From: Akanthomyces muscarius
Lineage: Eukaryota; Ascomycota; Sordariomycetes; Hypocreales; Cordycipitaceae
DNA: 64,000 nt
Assembly (NCBI RefSeq): GCF_028009165.1
Contig: NC_079242.1
Span: 2,542,001 to 2,606,000, forward strand
Reading direction: 5' to 3'
In this document: positions 30,638-43,312 of the stretch, piece after piece
Numbering within the stretch: the first letter of the stretch is position 1
How the letters are laid out: each line of letters opens with the position of its first letter
The notes under the pieces: generated by a model
The model's input: the letters and a program-made list of their open reading frames with translations, nothing else
Databases searched by the model: none
What the model was told of the DNA's origin: nothing
Position numbers and translations under genes: made by a program

Positions 30638-32759
30638 TTTTGGCAGGGCCAAGGGGTTGCCTTGGTTGGTAGATGCTGCCGTGTGCCCAGGATATTGTTG
30701 ACGATGTCTGTCGAGGCGGCCAGACAGGGCGTTTCGGGGAGGACGGCGTCGAGCTTGGGGCAGGCTCAGAGCACGCTCCGAGATTCGAGGTGACGCGTCA
30801 AGAGCAGCCAAATAACGAGAATCAGGAGACGGTGCCACGAGAGGACGCTCGTCTGGGCTGGCCGCAGAGGCGGCCGGGGCGAATGGCGGTGATGATGCGA
30901 GGCGGTGCGCAGAGGTCAGGCATGTACGGTCGGAGCAGGCGAAGGAGAAGAGGACCAAACGAGTGGTACGAAGCTCGGTCTCGTAGAGGTAGCCTCCCTT
31001 GCTGCTGGCGTAGTAGCTGCGGCGGGAGAGTTCGATGAGGATGGGTGTGCAGATGACGATGCTGGCGGTCAAAGGGGGAATTCGATGGTAAGCGGGTGAA
31101 GAAGAAGAAACGACGACGTTGACGAAGCGGCGGGCGTTGGGCGAAAATGGCGAATGAGGCGGCGCAGGCAGAGCCACAGGGGAGACACCAGGGTGCTGCA
31201 GCGCTGTATTATAGGCCGAATCGTCCAACATGGAGCTGGCTTAGCTGCCGCGCTCCACCTGTGTCGGGGCCACGGGGCGCTGCTGTTGGCCGCCAGCCCG
31301 GCGCCGTGAAGGACCGTCAGGAACAATAGCCAGCCAAGGAATGATGGATAAATAAAACAGAAAAGGCTTCAAAGGTCCCAAAGTTCAAACTCGCCTGCAA
31401 ACTCGTTGACCGCAAGTGCATTGAATCTCCTTTACAATATGTGCACAATGACCTTTGTCCAAAGCCTAGACTACCTACGACTGAAGCTCGGACCTCACAC
31501 ATCCGTAGGATAAAGAAGCACTGCTATCAGGTGAAAAGGCAGATACAAGTACGCAAAAATCGCCAGGAGGAAAAGAGGAAGAACAGAAGAAGGAAACAAG
31601 AGAGCTTGACGCATTGATCTAGTATTAGGTGCGGAACTAATGAATCGTAGGAATTGCTTATACTGGGTAGGCGTGGACTGGATATTTGTTCTACTGGCAA
31701 GGCACCCAGCTCGCCTCAGGCGCCTTGGCGCGCTGTATTTTTAATTTTAGCGGTGGGCGTTCTGACCGTTCAGGTACCCGGCGTCGGTCGGTGCTAAATC
31801 CAGTGCCACCTCAAGTGGAAATGGTAGGTACCGAGCCACAGGTAACGTATTTATTCCCCTAACAATAAATGACGTACAGCCCTTTCCCTGATCTTGCCAG
31901 CGCCAATTCCTAATTTCCGCGCAGTTATTTCAGTCCCTCATACCTCGCGGCACAGTTGCTATTATGTATGCCCACCCATCTTGGCTTTGAACTGCCACCG
32001 TAATAAAACGACCCATGCACAGGGGCCTGCCCTCGTTTGCGACGGCCATTGAGTACAATGCGCGCGCGCAGCAAACCTCTTGCAGCAGGCCAGAGCCCTC
32101 AAATCCCCAACCCTGACGCCACAGCTCAGCCGCAGGTGCTGTACCTGCTTTTGGGTACCTGCCTGCTTACAGGCATAACAATCAACGGTCTCCTAATATT
32201 AGAGGATGAGCACAGCCCTGTCTTGGAAGAAGCTAAGGGGCACAATTAAACAAAGGAAAGAATAAGAAGAAAAAAGGAAATACGAGCAGGTCACAGCCAA
32301 AGAACGTATCACGAAAACCAAGGCATAGCTCGCTGCTCGGCGGTCTGTCCACCGAAGGAATGTCTCAGACCCAAGGCGGAAGTGTCGTCACTGAAGAATG
32401 CGATGCTACCAGCTACGGCTGCTCCCGTCATTAATGTTATGTCGCGTCTTTTGTCTATTATACCACCCACTCACTCCATTCACCCACAGTCAACACATAT
32501 CATCAACATACATGTCTGACACACCGTTTGTTACAAACGTCCAATCTCATGCGCAATTTTTTTTTCTTTTTTTCAATTTTTTTTGTTTTTTTGGATTGCT
32601 GCTCATGCGGCCTGCTCAACTCACAGCATCTGGTCATGCCCCCGAATAGTGTCAAAACCGCGTCGGATCCAGACTGAACACGCGCCGCTGGTCTCTGCTC
32701 ATGCGAGCTGCTGCGGTTGATGAACTCTCTTTTTTGATACTTTGGCCAAAAATGACTAG
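30638..32759. other. Long leader and intergenic region upstream of MSS4
   Basis: 30638-31231 is open in the MSS4 frame and is best read as 5' UTR. Beyond this, no gene is supported. The interval holds CAGGTACC and GTAGGTACC words near 31771 and 31824, a GGTACCTG near 32154, and a T-rich tract at about 32556-32592. Base composition is more AT-rich than the housekeeping block to the left. Confidence 0.5.
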
Positions 32760-34665
32760 CTACAGGACCATTTTAAATTCCGGGTCTCTGTCATCCCCAG
32801 AGCCGATGTACTTGCTATATACACCTCGTGCTTTGTCGCGGTTAATCTTGGCGCACCAGAAAATATTGGCGAGCACCCTACGCAGTGTCAGCAGAGCAAA
32901 CCAGAAGTGCAGCGACAGCTCGGTACATACGCGAACCAGGCGTAGCACAGCAGCCCGAGAATAATTGTATGCCCAGCATAATAGTAGGGTCCTTGCGAAT
33001 CTGGGTATACAAATGCTAGAGTAGTCGCCAGTCAGCACTCCATCAAGCAAAGTAGGAAGATAGCTTCATACCAGCAACGAAACCACCAGCGTTGGCAATG
33101 GCGAGCTGTAGACCCGACGTTGTGGCGCGCTTGTAATGACCAGCCGAATTATTAGCATTCCAAACTAATACTGGCGGTACCGCACAGTACATGCCCAGAG
33201 CCATCAAGCAGGTCATGGCAAAGCGCGTCTCTGGCTGCTTGGCGTTTGCAATAACGGCGTAGCCCACAATTGCAATGGGAATCACGCAGAGTATTATAAT
33301 GCCACGGACCTTGAGACGATCCGATAGAAGTGCAACCAAGACTGTTCCGAATTAATCTCAGTCTCGCCAGCGGGCACACCCACTCTTCTTTGATCTACTC
33401 ACCTGTGAATGGAGTTGCCACAGCAAAGGGAATGACAGACCAAAGCTGGACTTGGTTGGCATTGCTTGCGATTCCCATTTCCTTAATGATGGTGGGCAAC
33501 TTGGAAGTATCAGTCTGTGTCATCAAGGTGAAATGAGTGGATGAAGCAGCATACAAACAAGCCAAATGAATACAACCCCGCGATAATGGCGAAATAAGCG
33601 GTACTGTTGAGCCATACTTGTACGTTGAAAATGCCACGGCGGACTTCACACCATTGGAACGGCTCATCACGCGCAAGAGCACGACTATATGGGCATTAGT
33701 AATATATTGGAACTGCGAACATGGCCGACATGCCTAAATCGGCCGCCTTCATCTTGGTTCAGGCGTTCTACAGCCCACTGCTGCTCCTCCTTTGTCAAGA
33801 ACGGGGCTTCATGCAGCGAATTTGGTAGGCCAATATAGGAAGCGGCAGCAACAATAGTAGTCTAGGAAGCAAGTCAGCGAAAAGAATGAAGCCATTGGCT
33901 TTCGAGATGGAAGTCCTACGATGACGCCCTCCATGATAAAGATCCAGCGCCAGCCTTCCAAGCCACCGCGAGGGCTAATGGCAGAAAGGCCACGGGCGAG
34001 CAGCCCACCGAAGGCCCCCGATAATGAGCCTCCTGTGTAGAAAACACCGATGCGAACAGCAAGCTCGCCACGTGTATACATGCTGGATAAATATAGAACA
34101 ATGCCGGGAAAGAGGCCACCCTCAAAGATCCCGAGGACGGCTCGGAGTATCATAAAGTCTTTGTAGTCGCGCATGAAGCCAATACCAATCGTAATCATGC
34201 CCCAGGCAAAGGTTAAGAAAGGTAACCAAATTTTGGGAGAAATCTTTTTGATGATGAGATTGCTGGGCACTTCGCTGTAGTAAAAATGTCAACATGTTGT
34301 TAGGCTATGATGGATACGGGTGACCGACCTGGCAATGTAGCAGGCGTAGTAGATGGCGAGACCATTGCGATACTGTGAGGGATCGATATCGATGTCTTTT
34401 TCTAGCCCGATAATCTTGGCGTTGCCGACGTTTGTTCTGTCAAGAAACGAGCAAAGAAAGAGCAGCGCCACCAGTGGCAAGACACTAAATATGGCATCAG
34501 CAACGTGAGGAGTAACAAGGTAGTGCAAAGGCGGCTGCTATCCTCATACCGCATGTCCGTTTTGAGGAGAACACTTTTTGTCAGGGCATGCTTGATCCGA
34601 TGTATGGGAATGCTCTCATGGTCGGCAGAGACAATATCCGAGTCGTGCGTCGCCTTGATTGCCAT
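32760..34665 (-). CDS. MFS permease, anion:cation symporter (Dal5/allantoate-type) family
   Basis: Nine exons on the minus strand: 34665-34550, 34484-34329, 34274-33920, 33861-33734, 33684-33555, 33499-33403, 33341-33072, 33015-32931 and 32877-32760; 484 aa. Introns are 49-65 bp. The fourth begins AG|gcatgt, a GC-AG border required to keep frame. The first helix ends LCSFLDRTNVGNAKI, and later come ILRAVLGIFEGGLFPGIVLY, WRWIFIMEGVI, LPTIIKEMG and ATTSGLQLAIANAGGFVA, the signatures of the ACS branch of the major facilitator superfamily (allantoate, nicotinate, tartrate and related anions). About 12 helices, plasma membrane location inferred. The substrate is unknown. It has far more introns than the related permease at 55774. 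Confidence 0.87.
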
Positions 34666-35577
34666 GAGTAGCCCTGTCTGGTCGCGTACCCTGAGCGGCA
34701 GCTATAGCAGATTACTGAGGCGCCACTGGAAAGCGCAGTTGTGATGCAGCGGCCTGAGCAGCTCGGTAGCCATGGTCGTGAAGGAACCAAATAGGCTGTC
34801 CGAGGTGGCGTGGGACCATCACGGAAGATCTAACGGGACGGGGCCAAGCCAGACGCCATAGAGTTTAGCGGTGCCGCATCGGCTGCTACAGAAGAATCGC
34901 TGATAGGCTGTCTTGGGCAGCTTTGCAAAAGGTGTTCCTGCTTGTGCCTCTGAATTTAGCGACTACGACATGCCGAGTAATGACAAACCTTGCTCCATCT
35001 CGATTCAGAAAGTCTCCGGTTCGCGTCTCCCTGAATCTGCACCAGCCATTCGCAAGACCTTCATCTCAGCTTGCCAATTTTCTCTCTACATTTATCTACA
35101 TTTATCGGCAAGGGCTACCTTTTCTTAGGCCAGCTGCAGCCAAGAGATCATGGCACAAGTTTTTACAATTTGGGATGACAGCTGGGTCCATCGTACTAGG
35201 GCAGTAAGGGAGGCAAGATTGCGGGGAAGGGGCTGGCTTGGCGATCAGCGGCGTCGCGTTGCATGAGATGCTCCGGCGCTGGATATCTCGTGTTTTGAAA
35301 GCAAAATATAATAAACCCCTAGAGGGAATGAGAGTCTGCAATGGCGGCAGAGGCGCAACGCTCAATACCAGGTCAACCTCGGGTGGAAGGTGCCTTGGGC
35401 AGGCGTGGCTCGACGGCGACTGCTCGCCGGGCTACCCTACGATGCCCTCGTCAACATTTGCAATGGCATACACAACATGATTTCCAATATCGCCATAGAG
35501 TGCAATAGTCTTATACACCTATCCATTTTTGCGCTTCCCTCCAGGTCGTCCGATAATATCTATTGCACCAGAAAAGA
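34666..35577. other. Divergent intergenic region upstream of permease and hypothetical gene
   Basis: Lies between the starts of the minus-strand permease and the plus-strand hypothetical gene. Short frames only; no domain, repeat or RNA gene recognised. Confidence 0.45.
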
Positions 35578-36269
35578 ATGCATCCAACAGACGGCGCAGA
35601 CCCAGCTCTCCAGAATGAAGAACCCAGTGAAAGCAACTCTAATGCCGCATCCAGCGACACAAAGATTTCTTCAGAAATCGAAACAGTTGAAGAACCTGAA
35701 TCATACCGCTTCGCTGAGATGGATGAATGTGCCAGTCACAATGGCAGTAACGAAGATAGCCTACCACCCTCGTTCCAATCCACAGCAGAGTTGTACAGCA
35801 GGTCGCTCAACGACGTATCCAGCTTGATTAATGAACGCATGCACAAGGATGATGACAGCCAGGCAAGTTTACCACACGCCCACGAATGCTTTGTCTCTTT
35901 AATTATAGGCGACACTAACCGCAGACTCCGACACAGAGCGAGATCCTGTACATGCACAAGCCGCGAGAGCCGCAGTCTCAGCCTTTGACACCGCCCGGTC
36001 TGAGACATCGACTACTGAGAAAGATGCGACCCAAGCGCCCATGGGAGATATCACATAGCCACGCGCAAGATTGTGCCGCAAACGTGGCTGCGTCACTAGG
36101 CCCTGTCGGCCAATTGCGACGTCGAGATCGAGACTCGACACAGATACACACCTCATCCGACGACGAGGACGCCGAAAGCCGTTCTGATGCTGCTAAAAGG
36201 CAACAATCTTCAAATCAGGAAAACCGGCCGTCTACCCCGGAAACGAGTGACCCAACCTCGGGCGTATGA
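35578..36269 (+). CDS. Hypothetical protein with alternative 3' splice options
   Basis: Exon 1 runs 35578-35862 (95 codons, A at -3 of the ATG) and ends CAG|gcaagt, a GC donor. Two acceptors are possible. Using the AG at 35923-35924 opens exon 2 at 35925, frame open to 36269: 209 aa with SEILYMHKPREP, a Arg/Lys-rich RHRLLRKMRPKRPWE and a Ser/Asp/Gln-rich tail. Using the AG at 35907-35908 opens exon 2 at 35909 and gives 144 aa ending MGDIT (stop 36056-36058). The second option has the better polypyrimidine tract; the first gives the longer product. The protein is acidic then basic, without a signal peptide or membrane segment. I do not recognise the family; a nuclear or cytosolic disordered protein is a guess. 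Confidence 0.5.
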
Positions 36270-36815
36270 GCAGGACTGCCATTGGTGCACGAGCAGCGTG
36301 CCGTTGCATGCCCGCATTTTGGCATCCTAACCAGACAAACGGACATACTATAACGCATGCTCCTTCCATCAATTGAATTATTAGACTATTTTGTATTTAT
36401 GAAAATCAATTGCTACCAGAATATCCCGATGCCAGTGTTTACTGGGGTGATGACGCCGGAGTAGTTCGGCGTAGTCGCCATGCCTGTCCCCATCGTCGGC
36501 GCCGGCCCAAGACCGTAGCCCGCAACTCGCACTTCTCGCCGAGGTACCGCGACGAAGAATGCCCAGTGAGCGCTGTAATGGGCATGCTTTAGTGGGGAGC
36601 CACAGCGGATTGCGTCGGATCCACGCCTGGGAAACTACCTAGAGGTGAAGACAGTGGGGAATACCCCGGGGAGGCGACATCGCTAGCATCGCCCGTGTGC
36701 CGACTTCAATAGTATACAAAACACAGACTTGCCAACTCTGCCTGATTATTCTTCTTTTTCGTCTTGCCATCTTTTCTTACCATTGAGAATTCCCCGGCCG
36801 CTTTCCACAGTCACC
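36270..36815. other. Intergenic region upstream of glutaryl-CoA dehydrogenase
   Basis: Contains the 3' flank of the hypothetical gene and a promoter region with CTACCTAG near 36634. No gene supported. Confidence 0.45.
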
Positions 36816-38226
36816 ATGTTCCGCCCTGCCCTGAGACAAGCTACGAGAAGCACCTCGGCACTTCGCCCTGCTGCGGTCCGCTCTTTCGCCTCGGCACAGA
36901 GCCCTGCCTTTAACTGGCAAGACCCTCTTGCTTCCAAGAATCTGCTCACAGAGGAGGAGATTGCCATTGCCGAGACAGCAGAGAGATACTGCCAAGATCG
37001 CATGCTGCCTAGAGTTTTACGTGAGTCCAGCCGCCCTTGCTATTTGCAACTTAAAACGTGCACCGGCGACAGCACGCTAACCGTCGCCAACAGAGGCCTA
37101 CCGCGATGAACACTACGACCCCAAGATTCTCGAAGAAATGGGCGAGCTCGGTCTGCTCGGCGCCACTATCCAGGGCTACGGCTGCGCCGGCGTGTCCAAT
37201 GTCGCCAGCGGCCTCATCACACGAGCCGTGGAACGGGTGGACAGCGGATACCGCTCCGGCATGTCGGTGCAGTCATCGCTGGTCATGGGTGGCATCAACG
37301 AGTTTGGCACGGCGGAGCAAAAGGAGCGCTTCCTGCCGGAGATGGCCAAGGGCAAGCTGCTCGGCGCCTTTGGCCTGACGGAGCCCAACCATGGCAGTGA
37401 CCCCGGCAGCATGGAGGCGGTTGCGCGCCCGCATCCGACTAAGAAGGGCGTGTACTTGCTCAGCGGCGCCAAGACGTGGATCACCAACAGCCCGATTGCT
37501 GACGTGTTGATGGTCTGGGCCAAGCTTGAGGAGACGGGCAAGATTCGGGGCTTCCTGGTCGAGCGCAAGGACTGCCCGCCCGGCACGCTAGCAACGCCAG
37601 CTATCAAGGATAAGAACGGCCTGCGCGCCTCCATAACCGGCATGATTCAGCTTGATGACTGCCCTGTGCCAGTGGAAAACATGTTTCCCGACATTGAGGG
37701 CCTGCGTGGACCCTTCTCGTGCCTCAACAATGCCCGCTATGGCATCGCGTTTGGTATCATGGGTGCGCTGGAGGACTGCATCACGCGCGCGCGCACCTAT
37801 GCCTTGGAGCGCAAGCAGTTCAAGGGCAACCCGCTGGCGCGCTACCAGCTGATCCAGAAGAAGCTGGCTGACGCCACAACGGACGCAGCCTACGGCACTC
37901 TTGCCGCTATTCAGGTCGGTCGTCTCAAGGACGAGGGTAAGGCGACGCCCGAGATGATCAGCATGGTCAAGAGGACCAACTGCGACGCCGCGCTACGCAA
38001 CGCGCGCATCCTACAGGAGATTTTTGGTGGCAACGCCGTGTCCGACGAGTACGGCATTGGCCGCCACGTCGCAAACCTGTTTGTCACGCAAACGTACGAG
38101 GGACAGAGTGATATTCACAGTAAGTGCTATACCCTATCGGCGGCGACATGAACCCGTAGCATCCGCTAACATTCTTCAGGCCTGATCATAGGCAGAGCCA
38201 TTACTGGCATCCAGGCCTTTGTTTAA
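36816..38226 (+). CDS. Glutaryl-CoA dehydrogenase, mitochondrial
   Basis: Exons 36816-37020, 37094-38119 and 38180-38226; 425 aa. Residues 1-28 (MFRPALRQATRSTSALRPAA start) form a mitochondrial presequence. Acyl-CoA dehydrogenase blocks follow: GAFGLTEPNHGSDPGSM and YLLSGAKTWITNSPIADV. The catalytic Glu lies in QTYEGQSDIHS (about residue 404). The terminal GRAITGIQAFV, encoded by a 47 nt last exon, is characteristic of glutaryl-CoA dehydrogenase rather than other family members. The enzyme oxidatively decarboxylates glutaryl-CoA to crotonyl-CoA in lysine and tryptophan breakdown, passing electrons to ETF and ubiquinone. Confidence 0.92.
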
Positions 38227-39426
38227 TGTATTAGCATGCGTATGCGGCTGGTGTCACGCGACGGCTACAGGGCGGACAGTGCAGGGCTCGGATCGCCAAG
38301 AGTCGTGGGCAAGCTGTAATTCTAGAAATAAAATATGGTGCAATCAGAGATAGCGTGTACTGTGCGATTTAAAAATGCAAATCTACAAGTTTCGAAACCA
38401 GTCTAAAGCTGTCAGCAGTGTTCTCGACCGGCCGGTGACGGTAGACGACTGCTGGCACAAACGGATGGAAGCGCTGTGGCTGAGTGACTGTATGCGCGCG
38501 GCAAGCAGTTTCGCATTCCCGGTATGAGGCGACTTTTGTCAGCGTGGCATCATGGCCAAGAGCACGGGTACCCAAGTGGCAAAAACGGTTTGCTAAGAAC
38601 TTTGTCATGCTGGTTCCCGATGATGGTGCCAGCCGGAGAAGGGCATTCCTTCTCAATGGCGGCGAGCTGGCCGCCAAAAATCGACTGAATCGGGTGGTCC
38701 AGCAACAGGGCGGTGGCGCCAGGCATGTGTGTCTACCAGCAGCACTAACAGTAGATAGTGGCAAGCCCATGTAGATTGTAATAGTGCAGCTGAACCCGCT
38801 CCGCCCCGCCCTGGTCCGTAGCGGGCGGTAGTTAATGCGTAGACAAACAGGCACCACCCTCGGTCACCGCCACCAGGCGAGTGGCTGGCAGAAAAAAAAA
38901 AGACTTTTTCGGGCAGGTCTTGCCTGCCTTCTCGGCGACGGGCCCAAGGCTCACTGGGCCCTCAGCTTGTGCTGAGCCACTGGCCAGCGCACAAGCACTG
39001 TGACTGGCGCTGGGCGAAGGCCCGCCCCCACCCAGGCTGCCTTCGTCTTCGCTCTCCTTCCAGTGCAGCCGCTGATTACTGTACTCACCTGGCGGGCCGC
39101 CGAAAGCCTTTTCTCCCCCTCCAACCTTCGACCGACCCAACCACACACAACCCATACAACCACCAAACTTTTGAACGCTTCTTCCCGACCGCACCGATCG
39201 ATCACGAGAGCGTCGGCGTTACCATCGCATCCTCTTTCGCATTCTTTCTTTCTGTCGCTCATCACGACAGATCATCCTCGCTGTCTGGGTATGTTCTTTC
39301 CAAGCCTCTCTCTTGCTTTTCCCCTCTTTGCCGCCCGCCCGCTAACCAGACGCAACGAACAGGACCGCCTCCAACGAAACCGACAGCCCCTTCCATCACC
39401 ACCTTACACAACACACACCGCTCGCC
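38227..39426. other. Intergenic region upstream of the Ubc4/5 gene
   Basis: The right half (39000-39426) is C/T-rich and likely promoter plus leader of the E2 gene. Frames that cross it contain no recognisable domain. A minus-strand frame at 38369-38857 lacks an ATG start and a domain. No gene supported. Confidence 0.5.
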
Positions 39427-40451
<1,025 letters not shown>

Positions 40452-43312
40452 GCGGCTGTACTCGAGTGTGGGTGAGGAGAGCTAGTTTGGGGAGGAGAGA
40501 TGGGGTGCGTGGTGATTTCATCTTCTGTTACACAATACCAGTATAGGATATCAAGCGAGTGATTGCTCAGCGACACGGTTGAGATATGGCTGGGTCGTGC
40601 GCCGTGAACCTGGTAATCATCCAGAACCGCCGTTGGAAAGCGCAGCCGTCTAGTTATGACTGAGCCGGAGCGAGTTGATTGGAATTTGCAGGGAAATCGG
40701 AACGGCGAAAGCCAAGCTGTGTGTTTTGAAGCAGATACGGCAATCACCACGGGGATACAAGACAGCTGGAGCTTTGCATTTTCAGGTTGCAATCTTGTTC
40801 TTGGCATGCAGATTCAGGCAGCATATTTCATCATTGTCTCGGAACGTTTGGAAGTTATCTTGGATGCAAAAACGGTGCTGTGACTGTGATAGGGAGAGGC
40901 GAGCGGGTGTGAAACTACACAGGCCGGCGGTGATTTGACAATTAAACAGCGCTCTCCAGAGGAAACGTGCTACGTAGGCGTGGGGGACAGACGTGTCGTA
41001 GACGCAGTGAAACGCCAGCGTGAGGCATGGGTAGAAACAAGTTAAAGTTGCAGAGAGGAAGATGTGCGCGGCAGCGGTATTGTAATGAAATGGACAAAAC
41101 TCGGTGATGTGGGAGAGCGGCTATCACGGCAATAGGATGGATTTACGAAACAAGACGACTGGGAGTGGGAAGGGGAGGGGATGTCAAAAGACACTTGTGA
41201 TCTCAGGCGGAATCGTACTCATGACAAGGGTCAGCAGCCGGATCTGCGCGGGATCCGTCGATGTCTTTATCAGGTGGCTGCCGTGTTTGTAAGCGGGCCA
41301 CCAGCAAGCAAGCCAGCGCTCAAGCAGACTATCCATCCCGGCAGAGAGAGAGAGAGAGGGTCAATATGAGATGCGTCAGAATTTGGGATGAAACAGAAAC
41401 GGAAATGTTTCGTAACGGGTGGTGGGTAGTGGCGTGATTTTCGGCCGTGGTTGAGGCTTTTGTTCCTTTTGCATGCCGAGGGGAAGACGTCTCTTGAGGA
41501 TTGATGCTTGCGAGCGTCGGCGGGTATCAGCGCCGCAACGGAGCGAAATTTCGAGATGATGGAAAGGCGAGGGAGGGGTGGAAGGGGGGCGGTTTGGCGG
41601 CGACGATGCATGTCGCAAGATGTTTCAGGATGGACGGGGGGGGGGGGGGGGGGGGAGACAGTGGTCGACGAGATGACACGCTTGGCAGGGACAGAGCAGC
41701 GGGTGGAAGAAGACAGCGCGGTGGTGCCCAAGCAAGGATGAAATGTATTTTGATTGTTGAAGAAGTGATTGAATTGCTTACCTCGGGAAAAAGCTTTAGG
41801 TTAGTGAATGTATAAATGCTGGTGTTGAAGTTTTGCATTGTGCTGGGCCGGGCCTCGTATTATTAGAGGTGATTTAAGGTGTGTTGACGTTTATTAGGTA
41901 GAGGTAGTGCTGGGGCCTGCAACAGGACCCTGTTGCCTGTCCTGCTTCAAGGAGCGCCGCTGGCTTGGCAAAGTGGCCTGTTGCAGTCTGGCAGAGCTGT
42001 CATCCCCAAACGAGTCTCTATTCATTTCGGCAAAGCAAAAAGTAATAATACGCCTAATAAGACGTGTTGATGCAATGCAATTCTTCTTTGAGGTTTCTCA
42101 AAAATAAAATAAAAATTATAAATTGAAAGTTGTCAATGTCGGCACGGCTGCGGCAGGTCGGGCCAGAGGATCGACTGGAAACTGTTTACACGACTGAAGC
42201 ACAAACAAGCTGCAGAAGATGGGATGATGGGGCTTCTAAATAAAGAACTGGCAGAGGTCACTGCTCGATGCTACAGTGCCTGCAAGATGGGAAAATATAT
42301 CCGAAAAGACGTGATTGCTGGGAATAACCCCGTTGGCCACTTGCCCGCGTTCGGCTCCGGCAATCTGGAGCATGGACATCCACGACCATTGATTCGCAGC
42401 GTTTCTTTGGTCAAAAGAATATGCAGCCAAATTGATAACGAGATGGCACAGAGATTAAAGATAAAATAAAAGTTACACATGCCCCCAGCTCTCTCCCCCG
42501 ACATTGCTCGTTTCGGACCGTACATGCTAGGCTGGGCCCTGTAACGCCGCCCACTTCAACCTCAAACGGCACTAATACTGATGACCGTGGACTTTGAGTT
42601 GCTGGCCCCCAAGAGCCGTGGATTGCGGCTCTCTGGCCAATACGACGTCGGCGATTTCTTTTCCTACTGCAGACGGAGAAATGAAATCAGAAAAACATAC
42701 CTGTCGTTTCTCATTACGCTGCGACCACAGGCCCTGTTACAGACAATGCCCCTTGCCGCTTTTTTGACCCCCCCCCCTCTGCTTTAATGCACGCCTGATC
42801 CTACGACGTAGCGGACTTTTTTCCTTTCTTCCTTTTTGATTCTCTCCCTTTTATTCCCTCGCTTCCAAGTACTCTTTTTTTTCTTTCTATTTTTACCGTC
42901 ATTCATTTTATTAAGCTTGTGGTATTGGAGTGTAAAACTGTTGCACAGCCCGCACAGTTAATATTGGTAAGTTGACTTGCACAAGTGAAGACGTGCTTGG
43001 GCCGTCGACGAAGCGACTTGTTCACAGATATATGCTAAGACGACATGTAGTTGGAGAATATTACGGATTTTTGCATTTGCTCTCGATTATCAGCATCAAC
43101 ACCACTATACGCTGGCGTCCACTCATCACCCGACCTCTTGACGAGGCTCATTACCTTGAACGACATAAAAAAGAATCGACGGACCGAAGACGACTGATTT
43201 CATTTTACAATATTGATAAAAGCTCGCGGAGCTTTCACCGCTCATTTCCAACCGGCTCACGCCGCTGTCTGTACATTGTCATCCTCGCTCCCAACCTTTC
43301 ACAGCATTCGCA
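40452..43312. other. 2.9 kb intergenic region upstream of noxB
   Basis: No gene supported on either strand. It contains a run of 20 G at 41636-41655, a GAGAGAGAGAGAGAG repeat near 41345, an AT-rich patch near 42098-42130 and CT-rich tracts at 42820-42900. The right part is presumably the NADPH oxidase promoter and leader. TTAGGTAGAGGTAG near 41895 is another TAGGTAG word. Confidence 0.5.
41636..41655 (+). repeat. Homopolymer G tract, 20 bases
   Basis: An uninterrupted run of 20 guanines in noncoding sequence between the E2 gene and the NADPH oxidase gene. Its exact length is unreliable in most sequencing methods. Confidence 0.85.

Noticed and set aside
38369..38857. 162-codon minus-strand frame after glutaryl-CoA dehydrogenase
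   Set aside because: No ATG-based start, composition unlike neighbouring proteins, no domain.
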